5,381 bases of DNA from Sutterella sp. UBA1442 (GTDB lineage: Bacteria; Pseudomonadota; Gammaproteobacteria; Burkholderiales; Burkholderiaceae_F): NCBI GenBank assembly GCA_002329575.1, contig DCTK01000110.1:16819-22199 (forward strand), written 5' to 3'. The translations under genes and the position numbers were made by a program. Each line of letters begins with the position of its first letter. Position 1 is the first letter of the stretch. The notes below the pieces were generated by a model. The model did not search any database, was not told the origin of the DNA, and saw only the letters and a list, made by a program, of their open reading frames with translations. This document shows, piece after piece, positions 1 through 5,381 of this stretch.

Positions 1-1034
1 ATTGTGACGAAAAACACTTCAGGATTTAAATACAGTGATTCAACAGGCAATACCGGTCTAGCCGTATCGGCACTTAAGAAACGATAGCGTTGCGAGGTTT
101 CCTCAAAGAAGCGATGAAGTGCACCATCAATATCACCCAATAGCCCCACAATATTGAGATCGGGATTTAAGTAATCAAATAACGTACTGCGTTCATCAAA
201 AAATAAAGGCAAATAGTATTCAATGCCGGCGCCGACTATACCGTTGGCCATGTCCTTATAAAGGGCAACCTTGCTGGGATCGCCCGCAAACGTTTCTCGC
301 CAACGTGCTCTGAAATGCGTCAACGACTCCATCTCGACTGGGTACTCACGTCCTGGAAGAATTCGAACCTCATCGACTTTTTCCAATGACCGTTGAGTGT
401 CAATATCAAAGCGTCGGATCACGTCAATTTCGTTATCGAATAAGTCCAGGCGTATGGGTTGATTTTCACCCATGGGGAAGATATCGATGAGACCTCCGCG
501 AACGGAAAATTCGCCCGGAGCAACCACTTGGCTCACGTGCTCATAGCCCGCATCAATCAGGCGGGCGCGAAGGGCCTCGGGGTTAATGTCTTGACCGGTC
601 TTAAAGAAAAAGAGTCTGCCCTTTAAATATGAGGGAGGTGCAATCGTCTGGGAAGCGGTCACGCAATGCGTAATCAAGACGTCGACGGCTTGGGTATCCT
701 CAAGCGGCAAGCTTAAACGATGCAGAATTTGCAGGCGGTCACTGACCAAATCTTGGTGAGGACTTAAAGAGTCGTAGGGGAGCGTTTCCCAGTCCGGGAA
801 ATACTCAATACGAAGATGCGGCGCAAAGTAGCGCATTTCGTCAGTCATGCGAAGGCAATCGGCGGCGTTATCGGCTACGAGCACCAAGCGCTTGCCTTTG
901 TCGTGAGCGTAAAGCGCAAGTTCAGCCAGAGCGCAGGCTTTAGCACCTTGCGAAGACAAAGCAACCGTTCGTTTGGCTTTGGCACTTAAATGATCAAAAT
1001 CACGCGCCAGACGCGCCGATAAAGACTTAAACAT
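1..1034 (-). CDS. mfd: Transcription-repair coupling factor Mfd, N-terminal part (cut by window edge)
   Basis: Mfd is a cytoplasmic DNA translocase that pushes stalled RNA polymerase off damaged template and recruits UvrA for nucleotide excision repair. Reading the minus strand from the ATG at 1034 gives 344 uninterrupted codons up to the window edge. They match the UvrB-like N-terminal module (domains 1a-2-1b) of E. coli Mfd: DWETLPYDSLSPHQD at residues 81-95, GEFSVRGGLIDIFPMG at 174-189, LDLFDNEID at 196-204 and GIEYYLPLFF at 270-279. This module contacts UvrA and carries no working ATPase. The RNA-polymerase-interacting domain and the RecG-like motor lie outside the window (full-length family members are about 1150 residues). 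The start is firm: an in-frame TAA lies four codons upstream, and a weak AAGAG ribosome site precedes it. The gene is divergent from ispD. No frameshift or stop is seen in the visible part. Confidence 0.96.
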   Translation of the reverse strand, partial: MFKSLSARLARDFDHLSAKAKRTVALSSQGAKACALAELALYAHDKGKRLVLVADNAADCLRMTDEMRYFAPHLRIEYFPDWETLPYDSLSPHQDLVSDRLQILHRLSLPLEDTQAVDVLITHCVTASQTIAPPSYLKGRLFFFKTGQDINPEALRARLIDAGYEHVSQVVAPGEFSVRGGLIDIFPMGENQPIRLDLFDNEIDVIRRFDIDTQRSLEKVDEVRILPGREYPVEMESLTHFRARWRETFAGDPSKVALYKDMANGIVGAGIEYYLPLFFDERSTLFDYLNPDLNIVGLLGDIDGALHRFFEETSQRYRFLSADTARPVLPVESLYLNPEVFFVT

Positions 1035-1124
1035 GAGACTCTTTTAAGGGAAATTTTTCAGGATTGATCATTATAGACCGCCGAGTTCGGCTAAACTTAG
1101 AGCGATTTTAATTTGGACAGCAAT
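1035..1124. promoter_or_regulatory. Divergent mfd/ispD intergenic control region
   Basis: This 90-base spacer must hold the promoters for mfd (minus) and ispD-ispF (plus). For mfd, a perfect TATAAT on the minus strand lies at 1075-1070, which would give a leader of roughly 28 bases; no good -35 is seen at the right spacing. For ispD, the only candidate is a weak TAAACT at 1092-1097 with no convincing -35. A near-palindrome, GCCGAGTTCGGC (1080-1091), sits directly upstream of the mfd -10, where a bound protein could affect either promoter. Promoter assignments are by eye. Confidence 0.55.
1070..1075 (-). promoter_or_regulatory. Candidate -10 element of mfd
   Basis: The minus strand reads TATAAT, an exact sigma-70 -10 hexamer, about 36 bases upstream of the mfd ATG. 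The hexamer 17 bases further upstream (AAGTTT) is a poor -35, so the promoter may be weak or need an activator. Confidence 0.5.
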
Positions 1125-1808
1125 ATGCCTGAACGTTATTTACTGATTCCTGCAGCAGGTGTGGGCTCAAGGCTCAATATCGGTTATCCCAAGCAATACT
1201 TTCCGCTTGTTGGCGAGTTGAGTATGCTGGAGATCACCGTATCGCGCTTGATGGCAACCGAGCTTTTTGAGTCGGCCGTGGTCGTGGTTTCGCCTGAGGA
1301 TCAATACGTCAAAGACTGCCATTTTGATGATCGGGTAAAGGTGATTGCTTGCGGTGGTGCAACGAGAGCCGAATCCGTTTTAAACGGATTGAAAAAGTCG
1401 GGTTTTACCGACGAGGCATGGGTATTTGTCCATGATGCAGCCCGCCCTTGCGTTGATAAAGAGAGTCTTTTGCGGTTAATTGAGGCTATTGATGGTGATT
1501 GTGACGGGGCTTTACTGGTGCAACCTGTGACCGACACCGTCAAGCGTGTAGTAAATGGTCTTGTTGTAGATACTTTAGATCGACGGGAGTTGATGCGTGC
1601 ACAAACGCCTCAGGCGTTTCGCTGTGCCCAGTTGACTCGTGCGCTTGAGTCGGTCGGCAGTTCCGTAACCGATGAGTCTTCAGCCATGGAAGCAGTCGGC
1701 GCAAAAATTAAGGTTGTTATCGGGAGTCCCTTTAATATTAAAGTGACCTACCCCGAAGATATCGATGCTGCTCGTCGTTATCTCAGCGAGACAGACATGA
1801 AGGAGTAA
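1125..1808 (+). CDS. ispD: 2-C-methyl-D-erythritol 4-phosphate cytidylyltransferase IspD
   Basis: IspD joins CTP and 2-C-methyl-D-erythritol 4-phosphate to give CDP-methylerythritol and pyrophosphate, the third step of the cytoplasmic MEP isoprenoid pathway. From ATG 1125 the protein has 227 residues, normal for the family. Visible motifs are the CTP-binding loop PAAGVGSRL (9-17) with R16, PKQY with K23, HDAARP (103-108), TDTVK (136-140), the segment around R153 leading to AQTPQAF (159-165), TDESSAMEA (182-190) and NIKVT with K206. These correspond to E. coli R20, K27, D106, R157 and K213, so the enzyme should be active. An in-frame TTG at 1113 would add four residues, but ATG 1125 has a GGA seven bases upstream and places the first strand at the usual distance from the terminus. 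The stop is three bases before ispF, so the two are one operon. Confidence 0.96.
   Translation: MPERYLLIPAAGVGSRLNIGYPKQYFPLVGELSMLEITVSRLMATELFESAVVVVSPEDQYVKDCHFDDRVKVIACGGATRAESVLNGLKKSGFTDEAWVFVHDAARPCVDKESLLRLIEAIDGDCDGALLVQPVTDTVKRVVNGLVVDTLDRRELMRAQTPQAFRCAQLTRALESVGSSVTDESSAMEAVGAKIKVVIGSPFNIKVTYPEDIDAARRYLSETDMKE
1800..1805 (+). promoter_or_regulatory. Ribosome binding site of ispF, inside the end of ispD
   Basis: AAGGAG overlaps the last codons of ispD and lies six bases before the GTG at 1812. It is a near-perfect Shine-Dalgarno sequence. It decides the GTG start and suggests that ribosomes finishing ispD feed ispF. Confidence 0.85.
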
Positions 1809-1811
1809 ATC

Positions 1812-2291
1812 GTGAGTTTTCGTATCGGTCAAGGTTATGACTTACATCGTTTAGTGCAAGATCGTCCTTTGATTTTGGGCGGCGTGGAAATTGATCACGA
1901 TAAGGGCCTTCTGGGGCACTCGGACGCTGATGTGCTCTTGCATGCCATTACGGATGCATTATTGGGCGCGGCCGGATTAGGCGATATCGGCAGACATTTT
2001 CCGGATACTGACCCTGCCTATAAGGGCGCTGACAGTCGTGAGCTTTTGCGCCAGGCGGTTCAATTGGTGGTCAAGGGGGGCTGGGCAATCGTTAATGTTG
2101 ACGCTACTATCATTGCTCAGGAACCTAAGCTTGCGCCTCATATGGATCGGATTCGTGAGAGTGTGGCACAGTGTATCGGCATCGACTTGCAACGCGTTAA
2201 CGTTAAAGCCAAAACCAAAGAAGGGTGTGATGCAGTCGGGGAGCGGCGTGCCATGGAAGTGCACGCTATCGCACTTTTAGAAGCAATGTAA
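1812..2291 (+). CDS. ispF: 2-C-methyl-D-erythritol 2,4-cyclodiphosphate synthase IspF
   Basis: IspF cyclises 4-diphosphocytidyl-methylerythritol 2-phosphate to methylerythritol 2,4-cyclodiphosphate with release of CMP, the fifth MEP step. It works as a trimer with Zn bound between subunits. The protein has 159 residues, the same as E. coli IspF, and starts at GTG 1812 behind AAGGAG. Visible features are the Zn ligands D10, H12 and H44, the signature [18 protein letters not shown] (36-53), D58 in [24 protein letters not shown] (63-80), IIAQEPKL (100-107) and the C-terminal NVKAKTKEG (130-138). The C-terminal loop is unusual: by alignment to E. coli, F139 becomes A141, R142 becomes E144 and E144 becomes R146. 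The first two line the central cavity of the trimer in E. coli. The catalytic and metal residues are intact, so activity is expected. It is the last gene of the operon, followed by a terminator. Confidence 0.96.
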   Translation: MSFRIGQGYDLHRLVQDRPLILGGVEIDHDKGLLGHSDADVLLHAITDALLGAAGLGDIGRHFPDTDPAYKGADSRELLRQAVQLVVKGGWAIVNVDATIIAQEPKLAPHMDRIRESVAQCIGIDLQRVNVKAKTKEGCDAVGERRAMEVHAIALLEAM

Positions 2292-2306
2292 TTTCAGATG
2301 GAAAAG

Positions 2307-2333
2307 AAGAGAGGCGAATTTCTCGCCTCTTTT
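2307..2333. terminator. Rho-independent terminator between convergent ispF and envZ
   Basis: AGAGGCGA (2310-2317) pairs with TCGCCTCT (2323-2330) around a five-base loop. A G-T pair and two A-T pairs extend the stem out to 2307 and 2333. On the plus strand the stem ends in TTTT (2330-2333), 15 bases after the ispF stop. Read from the minus strand it is followed by a C/T-rich run, CTTCTTTTCC, so it may also end the ompR-envZ transcript, whose stop is only six bases away. The 48-base gap holds nothing else. Confidence 0.85.
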
Positions 2334-2339
2334 AACTTA

Positions 2340-3809
2340 TCAGACGTCGGTTTTGTTATTGCCCGTCGAATCGGTTTTCTCGACCGCTGGCTCTTGAGCT
2401 TCTTGGGCTGCAAGTTCTTCACTTAGTACGGAGTCAGCCGGCGCCGAGTGCTCTTCTAAAACCGGTTTTTCATCTTTTTTGTTAGCCAATGGCATCACAA
2501 GCTCAACGACAAGACCGTGCGGGTGATTCGTTGAAAGAGAAATCGTACCGCCAGAGCGTTTAACAACACGCACAACGATAGCCAAACCGAGACCGGCTCC
2601 CTTGGCTCCGCTTCTGGAGGTATCGCCTCGTTCGAAGGGTCTGACGATGCGTTGCATTTCTTCAACTGGCACGCCCGGGCCCGTATCGCTGATTCGAAGC
2701 ACCGCATCGTTGTCTTGACGCAACACTTGAATATTCAGACTCAAGATGCCCGTTTCAGGATCGCGACCGTAACGATCAGCGTTCACGAGCAAGTTTTGAA
2801 TAGCACGGGTTAACTCAGTGGGATGCGCCATCACAAAGAGGTTGCCCATAATGCTCGTCTCAATGCGAACGTCTTCTTTGACACGCATACGGGTGTCATT
2901 GAGCGTTTGGTTGGTGGTTAAGCCTAAGTCAACGCGTTCAAGCGGTTGTTTGCTACGGTGAGCGTATGCCATGAACTGATTGACAATGGTTTCCATTTGC
3001 TCAAGGTCACTTACCATCGCGTCTCTGGAGTAATCGGGCAGATTGGACAACTCGATTTCTAAACGCATGCGTGTGAGCGGGGTTCTTAAGTCGTGCGAAA
3101 CACCGGCCAACAAAATCTCACGATCACTTTCCATACGCTCGAGCTCTTGGACCATATGGTTAAAGCTCGTGTTTACAGCTTCGATTTCAGCCGTGTTGGA
3201 GTCTTCGGGCAGGGGATCAGGTTTTTCACCGCGGGCCAATTTCTTGGCCACTTCGCTAAGTTGCGCAAGGGGTGTGACCGTGCGACGAGTCAGGACTGTA
3301 GCGCCGACAGTGCTGACTAAAAACGCCACGAAAGCCCACCACATCCAAGCCGTCCCAAAGGGCGGATCTAACAAATCTTGTCGGATTAAAAGCCAATAAT
3401 CATCACCTTCGATATTCATGGAAACCCAAAGGCCGGGTTCACCGTTGACTTGTCCGGCAATGATCGTATCTTGGCCCAAGACAGCCCGAGTTTCCATTTC
3501 AATCATCTCGGCCGTGTTGCCTTGGGAGATGAGCGGCTTCCACTCGTCGGTGTCATCTTTAATAATGACGCGTACGCCTTCGCGATAAGCCAAGACGTGC
3601 AACAAATCGGTGCGGTAATTTGCGTCGGCAGAGATTAACGCGTAGCGCGTTAAATTGACCGTGGAGATAATTTGTTGGGAGATGCCTTTGGAGAAAGGCA
3701 CCTCCGAGAGAACGCGAAAGCTTTGAAGCCACGCGAGAGCTGTGATGACCAAAAGAAGCATCAAAAGTGCAAACGTGCGCCAAAACAGACTCGGAGACCT
3801 CACTGACAT
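2340..3809 (-). CDS. envZ: EnvZ/RisS-type membrane sensor histidine kinase
   Basis: This inner-membrane kinase senses an envelope signal, autophosphorylates on His and passes the phosphate to the OmpR-like partner encoded just upstream. The 489 residues show TM1 at about 11-29, a periplasmic sensor region at about 30-154, TM2 at about 155-174, a HAMP linker at about 175-228 and the HisKA helix GVSHDLRTPLTRMRLEIEL (236-254) with phosphoacceptor H239 and the phosphatase-type T243. The ATPase domain follows: N box NLLVNADRYG (339-348), G1 SDTGPGVP (374-381), F box PFERGDTSRS (391-400) and G2 GAGLGLAIV (404-412). The catalytic core matches E. coli EnvZ closely; the periplasmic region does not, as is usual. 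Residues 443-489 form an extra acidic Glu/Ala/Pro-rich tail. The start at 3809 has GAGG five bases upstream. The gene begins 24 bases after ompR, in one operon. In Bordetella-type genomes the name would be risS. Confidence 0.93.
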   Translation of the reverse strand: MSVRSPSLFWRTFALLMLLLVITALAWLQSFRVLSEVPFSKGISQQIISTVNLTRYALISADANYRTDLLHVLAYREGVRVIIKDDTDEWKPLISQGNTAEMIEMETRAVLGQDTIIAGQVNGEPGLWVSMNIEGDDYWLLIRQDLLDPPFGTAWMWWAFVAFLVSTVGATVLTRRTVTPLAQLSEVAKKLARGEKPDPLPEDSNTAEIEAVNTSFNHMVQELERMESDREILLAGVSHDLRTPLTRMRLEIELSNLPDYSRDAMVSDLEQMETIVNQFMAYAHRSKQPLERVDLGLTTNQTLNDTRMRVKEDVRIETSIMGNLFVMAHPTELTRAIQNLLVNADRYGRDPETGILSLNIQVLRQDNDAVLRISDTGPGVPVEEMQRIVRPFERGDTSRSGAKGAGLGLAIVVRVVKRSGGTISLSTNHPHGLVVELVMPLANKKDEKPVLEEHSAPADSVLSEELAAQEAQEPAVEKTDSTGNNKTDV

Positions 3810-3833
3810 ATTCGCCTCATTAATTTAGGTTAA

Positions 3834-4565
3834 TTAGTTGGCTCCACCGTCAGGAATGAAGACGTAGCCTACACCCCAAACCGTTTGCAAGAAGCGCGGC
3901 TTGGAGGGATCGGGTTCGATCATCTTACGAAGACGAGAGACTTGAACGTCCAAAGAACGGTCAAAGGCTTCGTATTCACGACCGCGAGCAATTTCCATCA
4001 ACTTATCACGAGACAAGGGTTGTTTCGGATGACGGGCAAAGGCCTTCAAAACAGCAAATTCGCCGGTCGTCAAAGGCACGGGTTCACCGTTTTTACGCAA
4101 AACACGCGTGCCCAAATCGAGTTCAAATTCGCCAAACTTCACCACTTCATTTTCCATCGAGGGAGCGCCCGGGCTGTCAGCAACCGGACGGCGACGCAAC
4201 ACTGCGTGAATGCGTGCCAAGAGCTCACGAGGATTAAAGGGTTTCGGAATGTAGTCATCGGCACCCATCTCCAAACCCACGATACGGTCAACGTCTTCAC
4301 CGCGAGCGGTCAACATGATGATCGGGGTCGTGTCCTTTTGTTCGCGCAAGCGACGCAAAATTTGAAGACCGTCTTCACCGGGCATCATCAGGTCCAAAAT
4401 GAGTGCATCGAAACGTTCGCGTAACCACAAACGATTCATCGTTACGCCATTGTCGGCCACGAAAACTTGGAAACCGTTTTCACCGAGATAGCGACGCAGA
4501 AGATCACGCAAGCGGGGGTCGTCATCGACAACCAATAATTTGGGGGTACGTTCTGCAAGTGTCAT
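3834..4565 (-). CDS. ompR: OmpR/RisA-family response regulator
   Basis: OmpR is a cytoplasmic DNA-binding regulator activated by phosphorylation from EnvZ, usually controlling porin and other envelope genes. From ATG 4565 it has 243 residues (E. coli OmpR has 239). The receiver domain (about 8-125) shows the acidic pocket VVDDD with D14 and D15, phosphoacceptor D58 in ILDLMMPGEDG, T86 in MLTARGED and K108 in YIPKPFNPRELLARI. The winged-helix domain (about 142-238) carries LTTGEFAVLKAF, LSRDKLMEIARGREYEAFDR, the recognition-helix region SLDVQVSRLRKMIE and QTVWGVGYVF. Similarity to E. coli OmpR and Bordetella RisA continues through both domains. A longer form from GTG 4631 is possible, but its extra 22 residues are unlike the family, and ATG 4565 has GTGAG seven bases upstream. 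It is the first gene of the operon; possible self-regulation is noted in the upstream region. Confidence 0.95.
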   Translation of the reverse strand: MTLAERTPKLLVVDDDPRLRDLLRRYLGENGFQVFVADNGVTMNRLWLRERFDALILDLMMPGEDGLQILRRLREQKDTTPIIMLTARGEDVDRIVGLEMGADDYIPKPFNPRELLARIHAVLRRRPVADSPGAPSMENEVVKFGEFELDLGTRVLRKNGEPVPLTTGEFAVLKAFARHPKQPLSRDKLMEIARGREYEAFDRSLDVQVSRLRKMIEPDPSKPRFLQTVWGVGYVFIPDGGAN

Positions 4566-4620
4566 TTTGTAACTCACTTTAAAAATAAAATTGAAAAAGA
4601 AGCGTTGTTTGTTACATCCT

Positions 4621-4648
4621 ATTTTGGACACTTTTCTGAGAGTTTCAA
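4621..4648 (-). promoter_or_regulatory. Candidate sigma-70 promoter of ompR-envZ
   Basis: On the minus strand TTGAAA (4648-4643, five of six to the -35 consensus) is followed after 16 bases by CAAAAT (4626-4621, four of six to the -10). Transcription would start near 4614 and leave a leader of about 48 bases before ATG 4565. A GTTACA site lies upstream of the -35 (4662-4670) and another at the predicted start point (4608-4616). If right, the GTG at 4631 would be upstream of the transcript start and could not be used. Confidence 0.45.
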
Positions 4649-4697
4649 GTCTATCTTGAGCTTTGTTACAAAATCACGAGTTTCATTAAAAATTGGT

Positions 4698-4728
4698 TTC
4701 ACCTAATTGGTCGCGCATTTCGTACTAT
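4698..4728 (+). promoter_or_regulatory. Weak candidate promoter of the secreted-protein gene
   Basis: TACTAT (4723-4728) is four of six to the -10 consensus. The best -35, TTCACC (4698-4703), is also four of six, but the 19-base spacing is long. A promoter this weak would suit a gene that depends on an activator such as the neighbouring OmpR. This is only a by-eye candidate. Confidence 0.3.
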
Positions 4729-4752
4729 TTCCGTGTCAAAAAGGTGTAGGGC

Positions 4753-4757
4753 AAGGA
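4753..4757 (+). promoter_or_regulatory. Ribosome binding site of the secreted-protein gene
   Basis: AAGGA lies six bases before ATG 4764. It supports translation on the plus strand rather than from the long open frame on the opposite strand. Confidence 0.75.
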
Positions 4758-4763
4758 ATATAA

Positions 4764-5336
4764 ATGCGTTTAACATCAACACGATTGGTTTTAGCGATGC
4801 TTTGTGCAGGGATTGCCTCCGTTGCACAGGCTTCGGCGCATTTTGTTTTAGTGGCTCAAACAGAGTCGGTTCCGGTGGTCCCAGCATGGCGATTTGATCA
4901 TCATCGCCACGATCCTGACATCCCGAAACACTGGGCTGAAATGAATGCCAAGGAGCGTGCCGAGCTTTGGCCTTTGCTTGAGCCTCGTATGCAACGCATT
5001 TATTGGACAAGCATGACTCGCAAAGAACGCTTAGCCATGCGTGAACACCTGCCCAGTCGTTATGAATACAGCATTCGCCACCGCTATACCTCTCCACCTC
5101 CCAAGCCTGGTCACGATGCCAAAAAAGGACCGGCTCATCGCTTAAGTCCTGAGGAACGCGCTCGTATGCGTCAACAAATTCAGGAGATGCATGTGGAGTT
5201 TTATGAATTCCGCCGGCATCAACCCCGTAACGATGTTCAACCGATTCCCGGTGCCGGTATGGCCTCAGGGCCAAGACCGGACATGCCTCCCGCGCACGGT
5301 CCCATGACGCCGGCTCACTCTCGGCCCGCGCCTTAA
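4764..5336 (+). CDS. Small secreted (periplasmic) protein of unknown function with repeated ER-helix motifs
   Basis: I do not recognise a named gene. The 190-residue product starts with a clear Sec signal peptide: basic MRLTSTR, a hydrophobic core LVLAMLCAGIASV, and a likely cleavage after AQASA (residue 25). Cys14 is in the core without a lipobox, so it is probably not a lipoprotein. The mature part opens with a His-rich patch HHRHD (46-50). A charged helical region then repeats a short motif three times: MNAKERA (60-66), MTRKERL (84-90) and LSPEERA (127-133). This is reminiscent of DUF3106-type or CpxP/Spy-type periplasmic helical proteins, but I cannot confirm either. Residues 158-190 are rich in Pro, Gly, Met and His and probably unstructured. 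The gene has a good ribosome site and is divergent from ompR-envZ, which hints at shared control. A role in envelope stress or metal handling is a guess. Confidence 0.8.
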   Translation: MRLTSTRLVLAMLCAGIASVAQASAHFVLVAQTESVPVVPAWRFDHHRHDPDIPKHWAEMNAKERAELWPLLEPRMQRIYWTSMTRKERLAMREHLPSRYEYSIRHRYTSPPPKPGHDAKKGPAHRLSPEERARMRQQIQEMHVEFYEFRRHQPRNDVQPIPGAGMASGPRPDMPPAHGPMTPAHSRPAP

Positions 5337-5344
5337 TTTCCAAC

Positions 5345-5373
5345 ACTTCTCGGAAGTAAGAGACGGCTGTCTC
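5345..5373 (+). terminator. Two small hairpins after the secreted-protein gene, possible terminator
   Basis: ACTTC/GAAGT (5345-5349 and 5353-5357, three-base loop) is followed by GAGAC/GTCTC (5360-5364 and 5369-5373, four-base loop). They begin nine bases after the stop. No run of T follows the second stem inside the window, so this may not be a true Rho-independent terminator; the sequence ends eight bases later. Confidence 0.25.
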
Positions 5374-5381
5374 GTGCTAAG

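Larger units (their letters stand above)
4566..4763. promoter_or_regulatory. Divergent control region between ompR-envZ and the secreted-protein gene
   Basis: This 198-base AT-rich spacer separates two genes read outward from it. It contains the hexamer GTTACA three times: plus strand 4611-4616 and 4665-4670 (both inside TTTGTTACA), and minus strand 4573-4568 at the ompR ribosome site. GTTACA-type elements resemble half-sites described for OmpR, so self-regulation and control of the divergent gene are plausible. Also present is a direct repeat AATTGGT (4691-4697 and 4705-4711) near the plus-strand promoter candidate. No small ORF with a ribosome site is visible. Confidence 0.6.

Noticed and set aside
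1113..1124. TTG start for ispD adding four residues
   Set aside because: It is possible, with AGAG about ten bases upstream, but ATG 1125 is a stronger codon with GGA at better spacing and gives the usual family N-terminus.
1301..1543. Minus-strand open frame opposite ispD, and similar frames within ispF
   Set aside because: They overlap strongly conserved enzyme motifs on the plus strand and have no independent signal.
3043..3399. Plus-strand open frames opposite envZ
   Set aside because: They are antisense to the HAMP and HisKA coding region, which is clearly the real gene; their residues look random.
3885..4424. Plus-strand open frame of 179 codons opposite ompR
   Set aside because: It lies wholly inside the highly conserved ompR coding sequence on the other strand and has no family resemblance.
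4797..4814. Lipoprotein signal around Cys14 of the secreted protein
   Set aside because: The residues before the Cys are Ala-Met-Leu, which does not fit a lipobox, and a better signal peptidase I site follows at residue 25.
4699..5346. Long minus-strand open frame of 215 codons opposite the secreted-protein gene
   Set aside because: It is longer than the plus-strand gene but has no ribosome site, no recognisable domain and a composition typical of an antisense shadow. It also runs through the intergenic promoter region. The plus strand has a good AAGGA and a textbook signal peptide.
1..5381. Mobile element, CRISPR array, tRNA or rRNA
   Set aside because: No transposase or integrase motif, no terminal inverted repeats, no regularly spaced repeats and no tRNA-like fold were seen; nearly all the sequence is accounted for by conserved genes.

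Overview
The window is ordinary housekeeping DNA from a Gram-negative bacterium, most likely a betaproteobacterium of the order Burkholderiales. Three things point there: the mfd / ispD-ispF arrangement, an OmpR/EnvZ pair that reads like Bordetella RisA/RisS, and an outer-membrane-type cell plan with a secreted periplasmic protein. The GC content is moderate for that order, which would fit a gut lineage such as the Sutterellaceae (Parasutterella-like). That placement is inference and was not searched.

Layout. Positions 1-1034 (minus) hold the N-terminal 344 codons of the transcription-repair coupling factor mfd, cut by the window edge. A 90-base divergent promoter region follows, containing a perfect TATAAT for mfd and a short palindrome. 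Then come ispD and ispF (plus), tightly coupled with 3 bases between them; they encode steps three and five of the MEP isoprenoid pathway. A hairpin terminator at about 2307-2333 separates ispF from the convergent ompR-envZ operon (minus, 3834-4565 and 2340-3809). A 198-base intergenic region follows, with three GTTACA hexamers and divergent promoter candidates. The last gene (plus, 4764-5336) encodes a small secreted protein of unknown function with repeated [ML]-x-x-x-E-R helical motifs and a Pro/His/Met-rich tail.

How the genes work together. IspD and IspF act in one pathway, and their transcript is translationally coupled. OmpR and EnvZ form a phosphorelay that probably controls envelope genes. 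The secreted protein is divergent from the operon and shares its control region, so it is the best candidate for a direct target or a periplasmic accessory of the two-component system. The layout is similar to cpxP beside cpxRA, but that comparison is an analogy, not a homology claim.

I see no mobile element, CRISPR array, tRNA or rRNA, and no clear new system. The points most worth a second look are the secreted protein with its shared control region, and an IspF that lacks the cavity Phe and Arg of the E. coli enzyme.
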